Assembly (NCBI RefSeq): GCF_007833165.1
Contig: NZ_VOBQ01000001.1
Coordinates: 1 to 64,000, forward strand
Direction of reading: 5' to 3'
Length of the DNA: 64,000 bases
Source: Caenimonas sedimenti
GTDB taxonomy: Bacteria > Pseudomonadota > Gammaproteobacteria > Burkholderiales > Burkholderiaceae_C
In this document: piece after piece, positions 42,209-50,945 of the stretch
How positions within the stretch are numbered: position 1 is the first letter of the stretch
Layout of the letters: the number at the start of each line of letters is the position of its first letter
Translations under genes and position numbers: made by a program
The notes under the pieces: generated by a model
Database searches by the model: none
Seen by the model: only the letters and a program-made list of their open reading frames with translations
What the model was told of the DNA's origin: nothing

Positions 42209-43663
42209 ATGTCAGACACCCTCAATTTCTCCAATCTCTCGCTGGCGGAGCCCCTCGCCCGCGCCGTGGCCGGCATGGGCTACGAATCGATGACCCCCAT
42301 CCAGGCCCAGGCGATCCCCGTCGTCCTGCAGGGCCGCGATGTGATGGGTGCGGCGCAGACCGGCACCGGCAAGACGGCGGCTTTCTCGCTGCCCTTGCTG
42401 CAACGCCTGCTGAAGCACGAGAACGCCTCGACCTCGCCCGCCCGCCACCCGGTGCGTGCGCTGGTCCTGCTGCCCACGCGCGAGCTGGCCGACCAGGTCG
42501 CGCAGCAGATCAAGCTGTACGCTCAGCACACCAACCTGCGCAGCACCGTGGTGTTCGGCGGCATCGACATGAAGCCGCAGACGCTGGAGCTGAAGAAGGG
42601 CGTCGAAGTCCTGGTCGCCACGCCCGGCCGCCTGCTGGACCACATCGAAGCGAAGAACGCCGTCCTCAACCAGGTCGAGTACGTGGTGCTCGACGAGGCT
42701 GACCGCATGCTGGACATCGGCTTCCTGCCGGACCTGCAGCGCATCCTGTCGTTCCTGCCCAAGCAGCGCACCACGCTGCTGTTCTCGGCGACCTTCTCCC
42801 CGGAGATCAAGCGGCTGGCCGGCAGCTACCTGCAGGACCCGGTGACCATCGAGGTCTCGCGGCCCAACGCCACCGCGTCGACGGTGGAGCAGCATTTCTA
42901 CAGCGTCACCGACGACGACAAGCGCCGCGCCATCCGCCAGGTGATCCGCCAGCGCGGCATCAAGCAGGCCTTCGTGTTCGTGAACAGCAAGCTGGGCTGC
43001 GCCCGGCTGGCGCGTTCGCTGGAGCGCGAGGGCCTGAATACCACGGCGCTGCACGGCGACAAGAGCCAGGACGAACGCCTGAAGGCCTTGGCCGCGTTCA
43101 AGGCCGGCGAGGTCGACCTGCTGGTGGCCACCGACGTCGCGGCCCGCGGCCTCGACATCAAGGACGTGCCGGCGGTCTTCAACTTCGACGTGCCGTTCAA
43201 TGCCGAGGACTACATCCACCGCATCGGCCGCACCGGCCGTGCCGGCGCCTCGGGGCTGGCGGTCACCCTGGTCTCGCCCAGCGACAACCGCCTGATGGCC
43301 GACCTGGAAAAGCTGCTGAAGCGCAAGATCGAGATCGAGCCGGTCGAATGGGACGACGATCAGCCCCGCGGTCGCATCAACGACGGCCGCCGCGCCTGGC
43401 GCGAAGCCGGTGAGGTGGGCGACCCGCGCGACGTGCTGGACAAGGCGCCGGAGCGGCCCCGCCGCGAATACGCGGCGCGCCCGGCGCCCGCGCCGCGCGA
43501 CCCGTTCTTCGACCAGCCCTACGAAACGCCGCAAGTCGACACGCCGCCCGCCTGGGAGGCCAATGCCAAGCCGGCCGGCAACCGCATCTCGGCCAACATC
43601 AAGCCCAAGCGCAAGGTGGCGGCGCTGTTCAAGTCGACCGAGAAGTCGACCGAAACCTCCTAA
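42209..43663 (+). CDS. DEAD-box RNA helicase (RhlE-like)
   Basis: ATP-dependent RNA helicase (484 residues). All core motifs are present in order: the Q motif (TPIQAQAIP), AQTGTGKTAA (I), PTRELA (Ia), TPGRLLD (Ib), VLDEADRMLD (II, DEAD), SAT (III), ATDVAARGLD (V) and HRIGRTGRAG (VI). The C-terminal 100 or so residues are Arg/Pro-rich and end in a basic KPKRKVAALFK, probably an RNA-binding tail. The ATG at 42209 follows GATAAT (42193-42198), a likely -10 box. It overlaps the convergent methyltransferase stop by 4 bp. Confidence 0.93.
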   Translation: MSDTLNFSNLSLAEPLARAVAGMGYESMTPIQAQAIPVVLQGRDVMGAAQTGTGKTAAFSLPLLQRLLKHENASTSPARHPVRALVLLPTRELADQVAQQIKLYAQHTNLRSTVVFGGIDMKPQTLELKKGVEVLVATPGRLLDHIEAKNAVLNQVEYVVLDEADRMLDIGFLPDLQRILSFLPKQRTTLLFSATFSPEIKRLAGSYLQDPVTIEVSRPNATASTVEQHFYSVTDDDKRRAIRQVIRQRGIKQAFVFVNSKLGCARLARSLEREGLNTTALHGDKSQDERLKALAAFKAGEVDLLVATDVAARGLDIKDVPAVFNFDVPFNAEDYIHRIGRTGRAGASGLAVTLVSPSDNRLMADLEKLLKRKIEIEPVEWDDDQPRGRINDGRRAWREAGEVGDPRDVLDKAPERPRREYAARPAPAPRDPFFDQPYETPQVDTPPAWEANAKPAGNRISANIKPKRKVAALFKSTEKSTETS

Positions 43664-44826
43664 GTCACTGCAGCCAGGCGCCAAAGCGACGTGATCTCGC
43701 GGCCGCGTGCCGCCGCCAGAGGATCGCTGGCATCGGCGGCCTTCGGATGGCGCGGCCGGACGTCCAGGCGTTCCCGAATGACGAGTCCACCGGCGTCAAA
43801 GAGCGCCAGCAATTCGTCCCGCGAGCGCAGGCCCAGGTGCTCCGCCAGGTCGGACAGCACCAGCCAGCCCTCGCCCCCCGGCGCAAGCCGCTCGCGCAGC
43901 CCACCCACGAACCCGCGCAGCATGCGGCTTTCGGGGTCGTAGACGGCATGCTCCAAAGGGGAGTTGGGCTTGCCCGGCAGCCACGGCGGGTTGCACACGA
44001 TGAGTGGAGCCGTCCCAGCGGGAAACAGGTCGGCCTCGAAGATCTCGACCTGGCCCTGCAGGCCCAGCCGCTGGATGTTGTCGCGGGCGCACGCGAGGGC
44101 ACGCGGATTCAGGTCGGTGGCCACGACGCGCGCGACCCCGCGGCGCGCGAGCACCGCTGCGATCACGCCCGTTCCCGTGCCGATGTCCCAGGCCAGCGCG
44201 GCGGCGGCGGGCAAAGCCGCCTTGGCGATCAGGTCGAGGTACTCGCCGCGCACCGGGGAGAACACGCCGTAGTGCGCATGAATGCGGTTGGCCGGCGGTG
44301 GCCCGAGCGCCGGCACCTCCACCCCCTTCTTGCGCCATTCGTGGGCGCCCACCAGTCCGAGCAGTTCGGTCAGTGCCACGACGCAAGGCTGGCCATCCGG
44401 CGGCCCCCATGCCTCGCCGCATGCCGCGCGCAAGTCGGGCGCCCGGCGCAGGTTGATGCCGTAGTCGCCGTCGACTTCCATCACCAGCAGGCCAAGCACC
44501 CGCGCGCGGCGCCCCTGCGCCTGGCGGTGGCGATAGAACGTTGCGCCGGGCGCCACGCCCGCGCTCGCCGCCTTGCGCGGGGCGCGGTCCAGCCTGCGGG
44601 CGAGCGCCTGCAGGAGCTGACGCGCATTCTGGTAGTCGCCACGCCACAACAGCGCAGTCCCCGCGCTGGCCAGGCGATAGGCAGCGTCGGCGGTCATCTG
44701 GTCGTCGGCGAGCTGCACATCCGCCGGCACGGGCCGGCCCGCCTCCGAACGCCAGGCGGCCTGGCGCGTTGCCCCGCCTTCCTGCCACGTCAGACACCGC
44801 TCAGGTCCCGGCGGCGGCTTTGGCAT
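43660..44826 (-). CDS. Class I SAM methyltransferase (PrmB/PrmC/RlmG-like)
   Basis: Predicted N- or RNA-methyltransferase (388 residues). The C-terminal half has the SAM fold with DIGTGTGVIAAVLARRG (motif I), VVATDLNPRALACARDN, and the catalytic ICNPPWLPG (NPPW), as in glutamine- or guanine-N2 methyltransferases. The N-terminal half (about 1-190) is a helical substrate domain I cannot assign. The start at 44826 overlaps the HNH gene by 26 bp; a later ATG (MTADAAYRLA) is a possible alternative. Confidence 0.8.
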   Translation of the reverse strand: MPKPPPGPERCLTWQEGGATRQAAWRSEAGRPVPADVQLADDQMTADAAYRLASAGTALLWRGDYQNARQLLQALARRLDRAPRKAASAGVAPGATFYRHRQAQGRRARVLGLLVMEVDGDYGINLRRAPDLRAACGEAWGPPDGQPCVVALTELLGLVGAHEWRKKGVEVPALGPPPANRIHAHYGVFSPVRGEYLDLIAKAALPAAAALAWDIGTGTGVIAAVLARRGVARVVATDLNPRALACARDNIQRLGLQGQVEIFEADLFPAGTAPLIVCNPPWLPGKPNSPLEHAVYDPESRMLRGFVGGLRERLAPGGEGWLVLSDLAEHLGLRSRDELLALFDAGGLVIRERLDVRPRHPKAADASDPLAAARGREITSLWRLAAVT

Positions 44827-45028
44827 GGCGGGCGTGGTTGCAGGCGCGGTGACTGATCGCCAGGTTCTCGATGTGGCTGCTGCCGCCATCGACCAGTGGC
44901 CGGATGTGCTCCAGCGTTGCGTCCACCAACGACACCGGTTCCCTGCAGATCCAGCAAGGCACCAGCCCGTGCAACTGGCGGGCCACCGTGCGGTAGATCT
45001 TGACGCGGGTCAGGGACAAGCTGCTCAT
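44801..45028 (-). CDS. Small HNH endonuclease
   Basis: 75-residue HNH protein. CWIC (first zinc cysteines), LEHIRPLVDGG (HNH first histidine), HIENLAISHRACNH (Asn, His and final Cys/His) complete a zinc-finger nuclease motif. No other domain is present. It overlaps the downstream methyltransferase. Stand-alone small HNH proteins may be nicking enzymes or remnants of selfish elements; I see no intron or intein sequence here. Confidence 0.78.
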   Translation of the reverse strand: MSSLSLTRVKIYRTVARQLHGLVPCWICREPVSLVDATLEHIRPLVDGGSSHIENLAISHRACNHARHAKAAAGT

Positions 45029-45097
45029 GGACTGGTCAGGTTAACTCAAAGGCGCGGCCTATGATTCGCGTGCGCACCAGCAGCTTGCTCGTCCCGA

Positions 45098-45367
45098 ATG
45101 ACCACCTCTTCGCCCGCACCGTACTGGTTGTACTTGCTGGAATGCGAGGGCGGGGTCTACTACGCGGGCATCGCGCTGGACGTCGAACAGCGCTTCTTCC
45201 AGCACGTGTTCGGACGCGGCGCCAGGTTCACCCGCGCGCGCGCCCCGCTGCGGGTGCTGGCTGCCCGTGAATACCCGAGCAAGGGCGAAGCGTTGCGCGC
45301 GGAGCTGGCGCTCAAGGGCTTGTCGCGCGACAAGAAGCTGGCCTTCTTCGAAGGTGTCGGCGCTTGA
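45098..45367 (+). CDS. GIY-YIG nuclease superfamily protein (YhbQ-like)
   Basis: 89-residue UvrC-N-terminal-like domain, similar to YhbQ-class proteins. The GIY-YIG-type opening is YWLYLLECEGGVYYAGIALD, followed by a conserved arginine in VEQRFFQH, FTRARAPLRVLAA, and Glu in GEALRAELALKGLSRDKK. The function of the class in DNA processing is not settled. It is divergent from the HNH gene. The following 130 bp hold no gene. Confidence 0.85.
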   Translation: MTTSSPAPYWLYLLECEGGVYYAGIALDVEQRFFQHVFGRGARFTRARAPLRVLAAREYPSKGEALRAELALKGLSRDKKLAFFEGVGA

Positions 45368-45498
45368 AGCGGCAAGCGAGCGAGTTCCTGCGCAAGACGC
45401 CCTCGGCCCCGGGAGAAGGTGGAAGGCCTCATCTCTTCATGCTGCGGGAGAAGGGGCGAAAGCGGGCGCCGCCTGCTTGATCGGTGTGACTGCCGTGT

Positions 45499-45999
45499 CT
45501 ATCCGAATCGAGGCATGAATGGTATGTCCGTAGAACCCATGTCGAGCCCCATTTGCGAGAGCAGCGTGGTCACCTGTCCCCGATGGTGCGTCTCGTGATT
45601 GAACATGTGCGTGACCAGGACCCATTTGGCAACCGTCCGGGTCTTGCCATCGATCTTGCTGGTGTAGGTCAGGGGCTCAGCCAGCCAGGCCGGCGTCAGC
45701 GACGCGGACCAAGCAAGGATGCGCTGGTCCAGCCCCGCGCGCTCTGACTTCAGCCGTTCAAACGAACCAAAGAGATCGGCCTTGGGCTCGGGGATCACAT
45801 TGGGGTCGCCGGTGAAACGGGACAGGAACGCCAGGTCGCCATAGGCGATGTGGTTCAGGGTGCCGTAGATCGACTGGAAGAAGGCGCCACGGTCTTTTCG
45901 AAGCTCCTCGTCCGGCAAAGACGCACACACTGCATACAGCCGGGAGTTCATCCACTCGTTGTATTGCGCCATCAACTCGCAATGGGCCGCGGTGATCAT
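45499..45999 (-). CDS. DinB family protein
   Basis: 166 residues of the DinB/YfiT four-helix metal-binding fold. The histidine ligands are visible in LNHIAYGD and NHETHHRGQ. Family members include thiol-dependent transferases such as bacillithiol S-transferase, but most are uncharacterised. The ATG at 45999 overlaps the stop of the GNAT gene (ATGA); another ATG is at 46008. It is co-transcribed with that acetyltransferase. Confidence 0.85.
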   Translation of the reverse strand: MITAAHCELMAQYNEWMNSRLYAVCASLPDEELRKDRGAFFQSIYGTLNHIAYGDLAFLSRFTGDPNVIPEPKADLFGSFERLKSERAGLDQRILAWSASLTPAWLAEPLTYTSKIDGKTRTVAKWVLVTHMFNHETHHRGQVTTLLSQMGLDMGSTDIPFMPRFG

Positions 46000-46547
46000 G
46001 CCTTCCATTCCTGCTTCAAGAGGGCATGCAGCATCAAGTCATGGTGCGAGCCCGCCCAATAGCCGACCTGCCGCAAGCGCCCCTCCTCGGCGAAGCCGAA
46101 ACGCTTCAGCAATGCCAGGGACCCCTGGTTGTCGGGATGGACCATCGCCTCGATCCGGTTCAACGCCATGGCCTCGAATCCCCAGGTGAAAGCTGCAGCC
46201 AAAGCCTCTTTCATGTAGCCGCGTCCCTGGTGCAACGGAGAGATCTCATAGCCCACCACGCACGTTTTCCAGTTTCGATTCCAGCGGAACAGCCCGCAGG
46301 TTCCGATGAGGCCGGGTGTGCTTCGCAACTGGAGACCCCAGCGGGTACCGGACGCAGGCTCCTCACGCCACTTCGAAAACATCTGGACCAGCTTCCGCGC
46401 CCCCTCGATGTCGGCCAAGGGGTCAGAGCCGAACCACTTCATGTGTTCGGCGTCGCCATGGATCCGGAACAGGTCCGTGGCGTCCGCGTCAACAATCTCC
46501 CGCAAGACGAGATTCGGTGTTTCGAGATTCGGGAACGACGGATCCAT
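45996..46547 (-). CDS. GNAT family N-acetyltransferase (RimJ/RimL type)
   Basis: Acetyltransferase of 183 residues. It opens LETPNLVLREIVDADATDLF, as RimJ/RimL proteins do. The acetyl-CoA loop is ISPLHQGRGYMKEAL, followed by RIEAMVHPDNQGSLALLKRFGF. GGAGA lies 9 bp before the ATG at 46547. The substrate could be a ribosomal protein N-terminus, an amino acid or a small molecule; sequence does not decide. Confidence 0.88.
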   Translation of the reverse strand: MDPSFPNLETPNLVLREIVDADATDLFRIHGDAEHMKWFGSDPLADIEGARKLVQMFSKWREEPASGTRWGLQLRSTPGLIGTCGLFRWNRNWKTCVVGYEISPLHQGRGYMKEALAAAFTWGFEAMALNRIEAMVHPDNQGSLALLKRFGFAEEGRLRQVGYWAGSHHDLMLHALLKQEWKA

Positions 46548-46551
46548 CGCG

Positions 46552-47388
46552 TTATTCTCCCGGCGCCTGCGCCTGTTCGCACTTCTCCTGGATGATCTCG
46601 TGCCGGCCTTGACCGGTCTCATCCAGGCGCACCGCCGTCAGGCACCCACCCCAGACGCAGCCGGTGTCCAGCGACAGGATGTCAGGGCGCACCAGCAAGC
46701 CCAGCGTGGACCAGTGGCCGAAGGCGATGCAGGTGCCGGCGGTCTGGCGATCGGGCAGGTCGAACCAGGGCAGGTAGCCGGGCGGGCAGTGCGCGAGGCC
46801 GCCCGAGGTCTTCAGGTCCATCCCGCCGTCCGGCGTGCAGAAGCGCAGGCGCGTCAGCGCGTTCACGATCACGCGCAGCCGGTCGGCGCCGGCCAGCGCA
46901 TCGTCCCAGCGCGAAGGCTGGTTGCCGTACATCAGCGGCAGGAAATCGGCCAGCCGGGGCCCCCGCACCACCGCCTCCACCTCGCCGGCCAGCGCCAGCG
47001 TCTGCGCCAACGTCCACTGCGGCAGCACGCCGCCATGCACCATCAGCACGCCGCGCGCGTGGATCGCCATCCGCCGGTGCCGCAACCAGTCCAGCATGGC
47101 CTCGCGTTCCGGATGCTGCAGGATGTCGTCCATGGTGTCGTTGCGGTGCGGTGCGCGATGGCCGTGCGCCACGGCCAGCAGGCTCAGGTCGTGATTCCCC
47201 AGCAGGCACTGCGCCGCATCGCCCAGCGCCATCAGCCGCTGCAGCACGGCCGCGGAGGAAGGACCCCGATTGACGAGGTCACCCAGGAGGTACAGGGTGT
47301 CGCGGCTGGGCGAGAAATCGATCTTGGCGAGGAGGCGCTCCAAAGGCGCGTCGCAACCCTGCACATCGCCGACCAGATAGTGGGCCAT
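46552..47388 (-). CDS. apaH: Symmetrical Ap4A hydrolase (bis(5'-nucleosyl)-tetraphosphatase)
   Basis: Metallophosphatase (278 residues) cleaving diadenosine tetraphosphate to two ADP, which limits alarmone levels in stress and affects RNA Np4-capping. Motifs are VGDVQGC (GDxxG), LGDLVNRGP (GDxVNRG), LLGNHDLSLL (GNHD), MVHGGVLPQW and FGHWSTLG. Full length. It lies 3 bp after the upstream DUF2971 gene. Confidence 0.95.
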   Translation of the reverse strand: MAHYLVGDVQGCDAPLERLLAKIDFSPSRDTLYLLGDLVNRGPSSAAVLQRLMALGDAAQCLLGNHDLSLLAVAHGHRAPHRNDTMDDILQHPEREAMLDWLRHRRMAIHARGVLMVHGGVLPQWTLAQTLALAGEVEAVVRGPRLADFLPLMYGNQPSRWDDALAGADRLRVIVNALTRLRFCTPDGGMDLKTSGGLAHCPPGYLPWFDLPDRQTAGTCIAFGHWSTLGLLVRPDILSLDTGCVWGGCLTAVRLDETGQGRHEIIQEKCEQAQAPGE

Positions 47389-47391
47389 GGC

Positions 47392-48354
47392 TCAGCGCTG
47401 CGCGCGGTAAGGCGTGCTGGATCGCGTGACGCGGCCGGCCCACGCGGGCCGGTGGATTTCCAGCATGCGCATCACGGATCGCAGCGCCAGCGGCGTCGCC
47501 AGCACGGGGCCCAGGATGATCCGCTGCACCATGTGTTCCAGCGTCGGCGCGCCGGCCGCGAGCGCCGCGGTGCTGAAGCGCAGCCGCGGCTCGATCCCGC
47601 GGCCGCGGTGGCCGATGGCGTAGTGCAACTGCTGCTGCAGGATCCCGGTCGGGTCGAATTCGCGCAGGTAGACGATGCGCCACTCGCGCTCCTCATGGAA
47701 GCCCCGGTGCTTGGTGAACAGGGCGAACAGCTTGATGCGCTCGAACAGCGCTTCGGCCGCGCTCTTCATGGCCTCCAGCGGCAGGGCCAGCCGCTCCAGC
47801 GTGGCGGCGAAGCTTTGCAGCTTGTCGGCGATCCAGGCCTCGCTCTCCTCGTACGAGAGGTACTGCACCTTGCGGACCAACAGTGGCGAGCCCGGCAGCG
47901 CCACCAGCGCGTCCATGTTGAACACGATCGCGACGCCATTGCCGTCGCTGCCGTAGCCGCGCCACATCGACAGCAGTCCATCGTCGCCGATCTGGTCGTC
48001 GTGCTCGGAGCAGCTGAAGACGTAGACGTCGAAGGCGGTGTCGTTGTCGAAATCGGTGAACAGCGTGTCGAAAGCGTCCAGCAGCGCGTTGTAGTGATCG
48101 GGCGGGCAGGCCTGGCGCAAGCCGGCGTGGCTGCGCACCGCGTGCAGGCCCAGGTTGATGCCGTAGCGCAGCTCGTCCACGTCGTTCATGTAGAGCGGGT
48201 TGGAGAACCAGATCTCCCCGGTCTGCGAGATGCGCTCCAGCGTCAGGATCGAGGTGTAGTGCGCCAGCAGCGGCACCTGTTCCGGCGCGGGCTGGGGCTG
48301 CATGTCCGTCCAGAGGTCGGCGGCCAGGGTGCGATGGAGCGCGTCGTCGTCCAT
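47392..48354 (-). CDS. DUF2971 family protein
   Basis: 320 residues of the DUF2971 family, whose molecular role is unknown. Conserved features visible are the opening LAHYTSILTLERISQTGEIW, FSNPLYMNDVDELRYG, VYVFSCSEHDDQ, LSMWRGYGSDGNGVAIVF and the closing EEREWRIVY. Some DUF2971 genes sit in defence islands, but here the neighbours (apaH, CorC-like) are ordinary, so no such role is claimed. Confidence 0.83.
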   Translation of the reverse strand: MDDDALHRTLAADLWTDMQPQPAPEQVPLLAHYTSILTLERISQTGEIWFSNPLYMNDVDELRYGINLGLHAVRSHAGLRQACPPDHYNALLDAFDTLFTDFDNDTAFDVYVFSCSEHDDQIGDDGLLSMWRGYGSDGNGVAIVFNMDALVALPGSPLLVRKVQYLSYEESEAWIADKLQSFAATLERLALPLEAMKSAAEALFERIKLFALFTKHRGFHEEREWRIVYLREFDPTGILQQQLHYAIGHRGRGIEPRLRFSTAALAAGAPTLEHMVQRIILGPVLATPLALRSVMRMLEIHRPAWAGRVTRSSTPYRAQR

Positions 48355-48395
48355 GGTTGAAGTAAAGTCCGTAGCTTGCGATTCTGTCCCCTTTC

Positions 48396-49703
48396 ATGGA
48401 TTACCTGCTGATTGCGTTCCTGACGCTGCTCAACGGGGCGTTCGCCATGTCCGAAATGGCGCTCGCTTCCAGCCGCAAGGCGCGGCTGGCCGCCATGGCG
48501 GAGGCGGGGGACGGCGGGGCCGAGGCCGCGTTGAAGCTGATGGAGCATCCGACGCAGTTCCTGTCCACCGTCCAGGTGGGCATCACCAGCATCGGCATGC
48601 TGAACGGCATCATCGGCGAGGCCGCCTTCAGCGGCCCGCTGGCCGAATGGCTGCGCGCCCAGGGCGTCCCGGCGAAGTTCTCGGAATACGGCGCCACCGC
48701 CATCGTCGTGGCCATCATCACCTACATCACCATCCTGTTCGGCGAACTGGTGCCCAAGCGCATCGGCCAGCTCTATCCGGAGCAGGTGTCGCGCTTCGCC
48801 GCACGGCCGATGCGCTGGCTGGCCAAGGCGGCCGGGCCCTTCGTCAAGCTGCTCTCCGCCTCCACCCAGGCCGTGCTCAAAGTGCTGGCGATCGACACCA
48901 CCGCCACCCGCGGCATGACCGAGGAAGAGATCGCGCACAGCCTCGAAGAAGGCGTGGACGCCGGCGTCATCGAGCAGCACGAGCACCAGATGGTGCGCAA
49001 CGTGTTCCACCTCGACGACCGCTCGCTGGCCTCGATGATGGTGCCGCGCTCCGACCTGCAGTGGATCGATGCGTCCATGAGCGTCGCGGCGGCGCTGCGG
49101 CGGGCTGGCGAAAGCGAGGCGCATTCCTGGTATCCGGTGTGCCGAGGCTCGCTCGACGACGTGGTCGGCCTGGTCAGCGTGTCGAAGCTGCTTTCGCTCG
49201 GCCCCGAGCACGAGGGCACGGTGGAAGCGCACGCGATCCCCGGCGTGTTCGTGCCGGAGACGCTGACCGGCATGGAGCTGCTGGAGCAGTTCCGCATCCA
49301 GGCGGCGCGCCTGGTGTTCGTGGTCGACGAATACGGCGTGGTCCAGGGGCTGATCACCCCGCACGACCTGCTGGAAGCCATCACCGGCGAGTTGCAGCCG
49401 GGCGCGAACGTGGAAGCCTGGGCCACCCAGCGCGAGGACGGGTCGTGGCTGCTCGATGGCCTGATGCCGGTGTCGGAGCTGAAGGCGCGGCTCGACATCC
49501 GTGACCTCCCCGAAGAGGAGAAAGGCCGCTATAACACCCTGGCGGGCCTGCTCATGGCGATTTCCGGGCGGTTGCCCGGCGTGGGCGAACGCATCGATTG
49601 CGCGGAGTGGCGCTTCGAGATCGTCGACCTGGACGGCAAGCGCATCGACAAGGTGCTGGCGCAGCGGGAACCACACTCGGCGGCGGCGGACGGGACGGGT
49701 TGA
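48396..49703 (+). CDS. CNNM/CorC-type hemolysin-family membrane protein
   Basis: 435 residues. An N-terminal DUF21/CNNM membrane domain (about 1-170, with AFAMSEMALASSRKARLA and GELVPKRIG) is followed by two CBS domains (about 215-335, DEYGVVQGLITPHDLLEAI) and a C-terminal CorC_HlyC domain. Related proteins handle Mg2+/Co2+ efflux; the hemolysin name is historical. It is divergent from the DUF2971 gene across 41 bp. Confidence 0.9.
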   Translation: MDYLLIAFLTLLNGAFAMSEMALASSRKARLAAMAEAGDGGAEAALKLMEHPTQFLSTVQVGITSIGMLNGIIGEAAFSGPLAEWLRAQGVPAKFSEYGATAIVVAIITYITILFGELVPKRIGQLYPEQVSRFAARPMRWLAKAAGPFVKLLSASTQAVLKVLAIDTTATRGMTEEEIAHSLEEGVDAGVIEQHEHQMVRNVFHLDDRSLASMMVPRSDLQWIDASMSVAAALRRAGESEAHSWYPVCRGSLDDVVGLVSVSKLLSLGPEHEGTVEAHAIPGVFVPETLTGMELLEQFRIQAARLVFVVDEYGVVQGLITPHDLLEAITGELQPGANVEAWATQREDGSWLLDGLMPVSELKARLDIRDLPEEEKGRYNTLAGLLMAISGRLPGVGERIDCAEWRFEIVDLDGKRIDKVLAQREPHSAAADGTG

Positions 49704-49720
49704 ACAACGAGGAGCTGGGC

Positions 49721-50485
49721 ATGTCCGACATGGTCTACTACGAGAAGCCGGTCCTGCTGGACCGCGACAAGCACCGCAAGCGCAAGGTCAAGGCCAGCAG
49801 CAGCTTCGCCTTCGCGCGCAAGGCGAACTCGCTGTACCTCGCCGGCGTCGAGTTCAACGAGGCCTGCAAGGAATACGCGATCGTCTTCACCCGCTCCGCT
49901 GCCGGCAAGACCGTGCCGGTGGTGATGCTGGGGCTGCGCGCGCGCGAGAACCTGTTCGTGAGCGACAAGGACGAGTGGACCGGCCGCTACGTGCCGGCGT
50001 TCGTGCGGCGCTACCCGTTCGTGCTGGCGGAGCTGCCCGGGCAGGCGCTGGGCGTCTGCATCGACGAGGCTTACCCGGGCATGGGCGACAAGGAGGGGGA
50101 GGCGCTGTTCGACTCGCAGGGGCAGGACACGCCGTTCCTGCGCAATGCGCTGGATTTCCTGTCGCAGTACCAGCGCGAATACCTGCGCACCGAGACTTTC
50201 TGCCAGAAGCTGGAACAGCTCGGCCTGCTGACGGAAATGAACGCGCGGGCCGACCTGGTGGACGGCCGCAGCTTCACGGTGGGCAGCCTGCTGGTGGTCG
50301 ACGAGAAGAGGCTGCTGGCGCTGCCCGATTCCGCCGCGCTCGCGCTGTACCGCTCGGGCGAACTGCACCTCATCTCGATGCACCTCGTCTCGCTGTCGAA
50401 CATGCAGCGGCTGGTGGACAAGATGGCCGAGCGCAAGTCGCCGCTGCAGCCACCGCCGAAGCCGGGGAAGACGGCGAAAGCCTGA
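49721..50485 (+). CDS. SapC family protein
   Basis: 254 residues of the SapC family (named from a Campylobacter S-layer locus; function not established). Typical stretches are YLAGVEFNEACKEYAIVFTR, LFVSDKDEWTGRYVPAFVRR and a C-terminal IDEAYPGMGDKEGEALFDSQ. No signal peptide is present, so a surface location is doubtful. GAGGAG lies upstream of the ATG at 49721. A proline/lysine tail ends the protein. Confidence 0.84.
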   Translation: MSDMVYYEKPVLLDRDKHRKRKVKASSSFAFARKANSLYLAGVEFNEACKEYAIVFTRSAAGKTVPVVMLGLRARENLFVSDKDEWTGRYVPAFVRRYPFVLAELPGQALGVCIDEAYPGMGDKEGEALFDSQGQDTPFLRNALDFLSQYQREYLRTETFCQKLEQLGLLTEMNARADLVDGRSFTVGSLLVVDEKRLLALPDSAALALYRSGELHLISMHLVSLSNMQRLVDKMAERKSPLQPPPKPGKTAKA

Positions 50486-50500
50486 ATGGGCTCCCTCGCC

Positions 50501-50881
50501 TCAGGCCGCCACCCAGCGCACCGTCGCGATTCCCAATGCCGTGAGCGCGAGTGAACCGAGCAGGTGGGCGCCCGCCGTCGCCAGCGCCCAGCCGAAGTCC
50601 CCGCGCTCCAGCTGCATCACCACTTCCGCCGAAAAGGTGGAGAACGTCGTCAGCCCGCCCAGCAGGCCGGTGACGATGAACAGCCGCACCTGCGGCGGCC
50701 ATTGCGGGTTCTGGCCCAGCCAGGCCACCGCCAGCCCGATGCAATAGCCGCCGATGAGGTTGGCGGCCAGCGTGCCCAGCGGCAGCGCCGGCAACACGCC
50801 ATTGAAGCGGGTCGCCAGCGCCCAGCGCAACAAGGCGCCCAGCGATGCACCCGCACTGATCGCGGCGATCGAAGCCAGCAT
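50501..50881 (-). CDS. crcB: Fluoride channel CrcB/Fluc
   Basis: Four-segment membrane protein (126 residues) exporting fluoride as an antiparallel dimer. Family marks are SLGALLRWALATRF, GTLAANLIGGYCIGLA and GLLGGLTTFSTFSAEV, the last with the phenylalanine-box and sodium-site region. AGGAGG lies 6 bp before the ATG at 50881. I looked upstream for a fluoride riboswitch and did not find its conserved core. Confidence 0.93.
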   Translation of the reverse strand: MLASIAAISAGASLGALLRWALATRFNGVLPALPLGTLAANLIGGYCIGLAVAWLGQNPQWPPQVRLFIVTGLLGGLTTFSTFSAEVVMQLERGDFGWALATAGAHLLGSLALTALGIATVRWVAA

Positions 50882-50945
50882 CGAACCCCTCCTCGCGGGC
50901 AGTTTAGCTGCAAGGTTTTCGCTGGCGTGATTCAATCCGCGCACC

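Noticed and set aside
45368..45498. Possible gene between the GIY-YIG and DinB genes
   Set aside because: No frame with a ribosome site or recognisable product; the segment only holds G/A-rich patches (GGGAGAAGG repeated twice).
47392..48354. DUF2971 gene as part of an antiphage system
   Set aside because: Neighbours are apaH and a CorC-like gene, with no nuclease, NTPase or toxin partner, so context gives no support.
50882..50945. Fluoride riboswitch before crcB
   Set aside because: The short 5' region lacks the conserved riboswitch core and is only about 60 bp, shared with the divergent GST gene.
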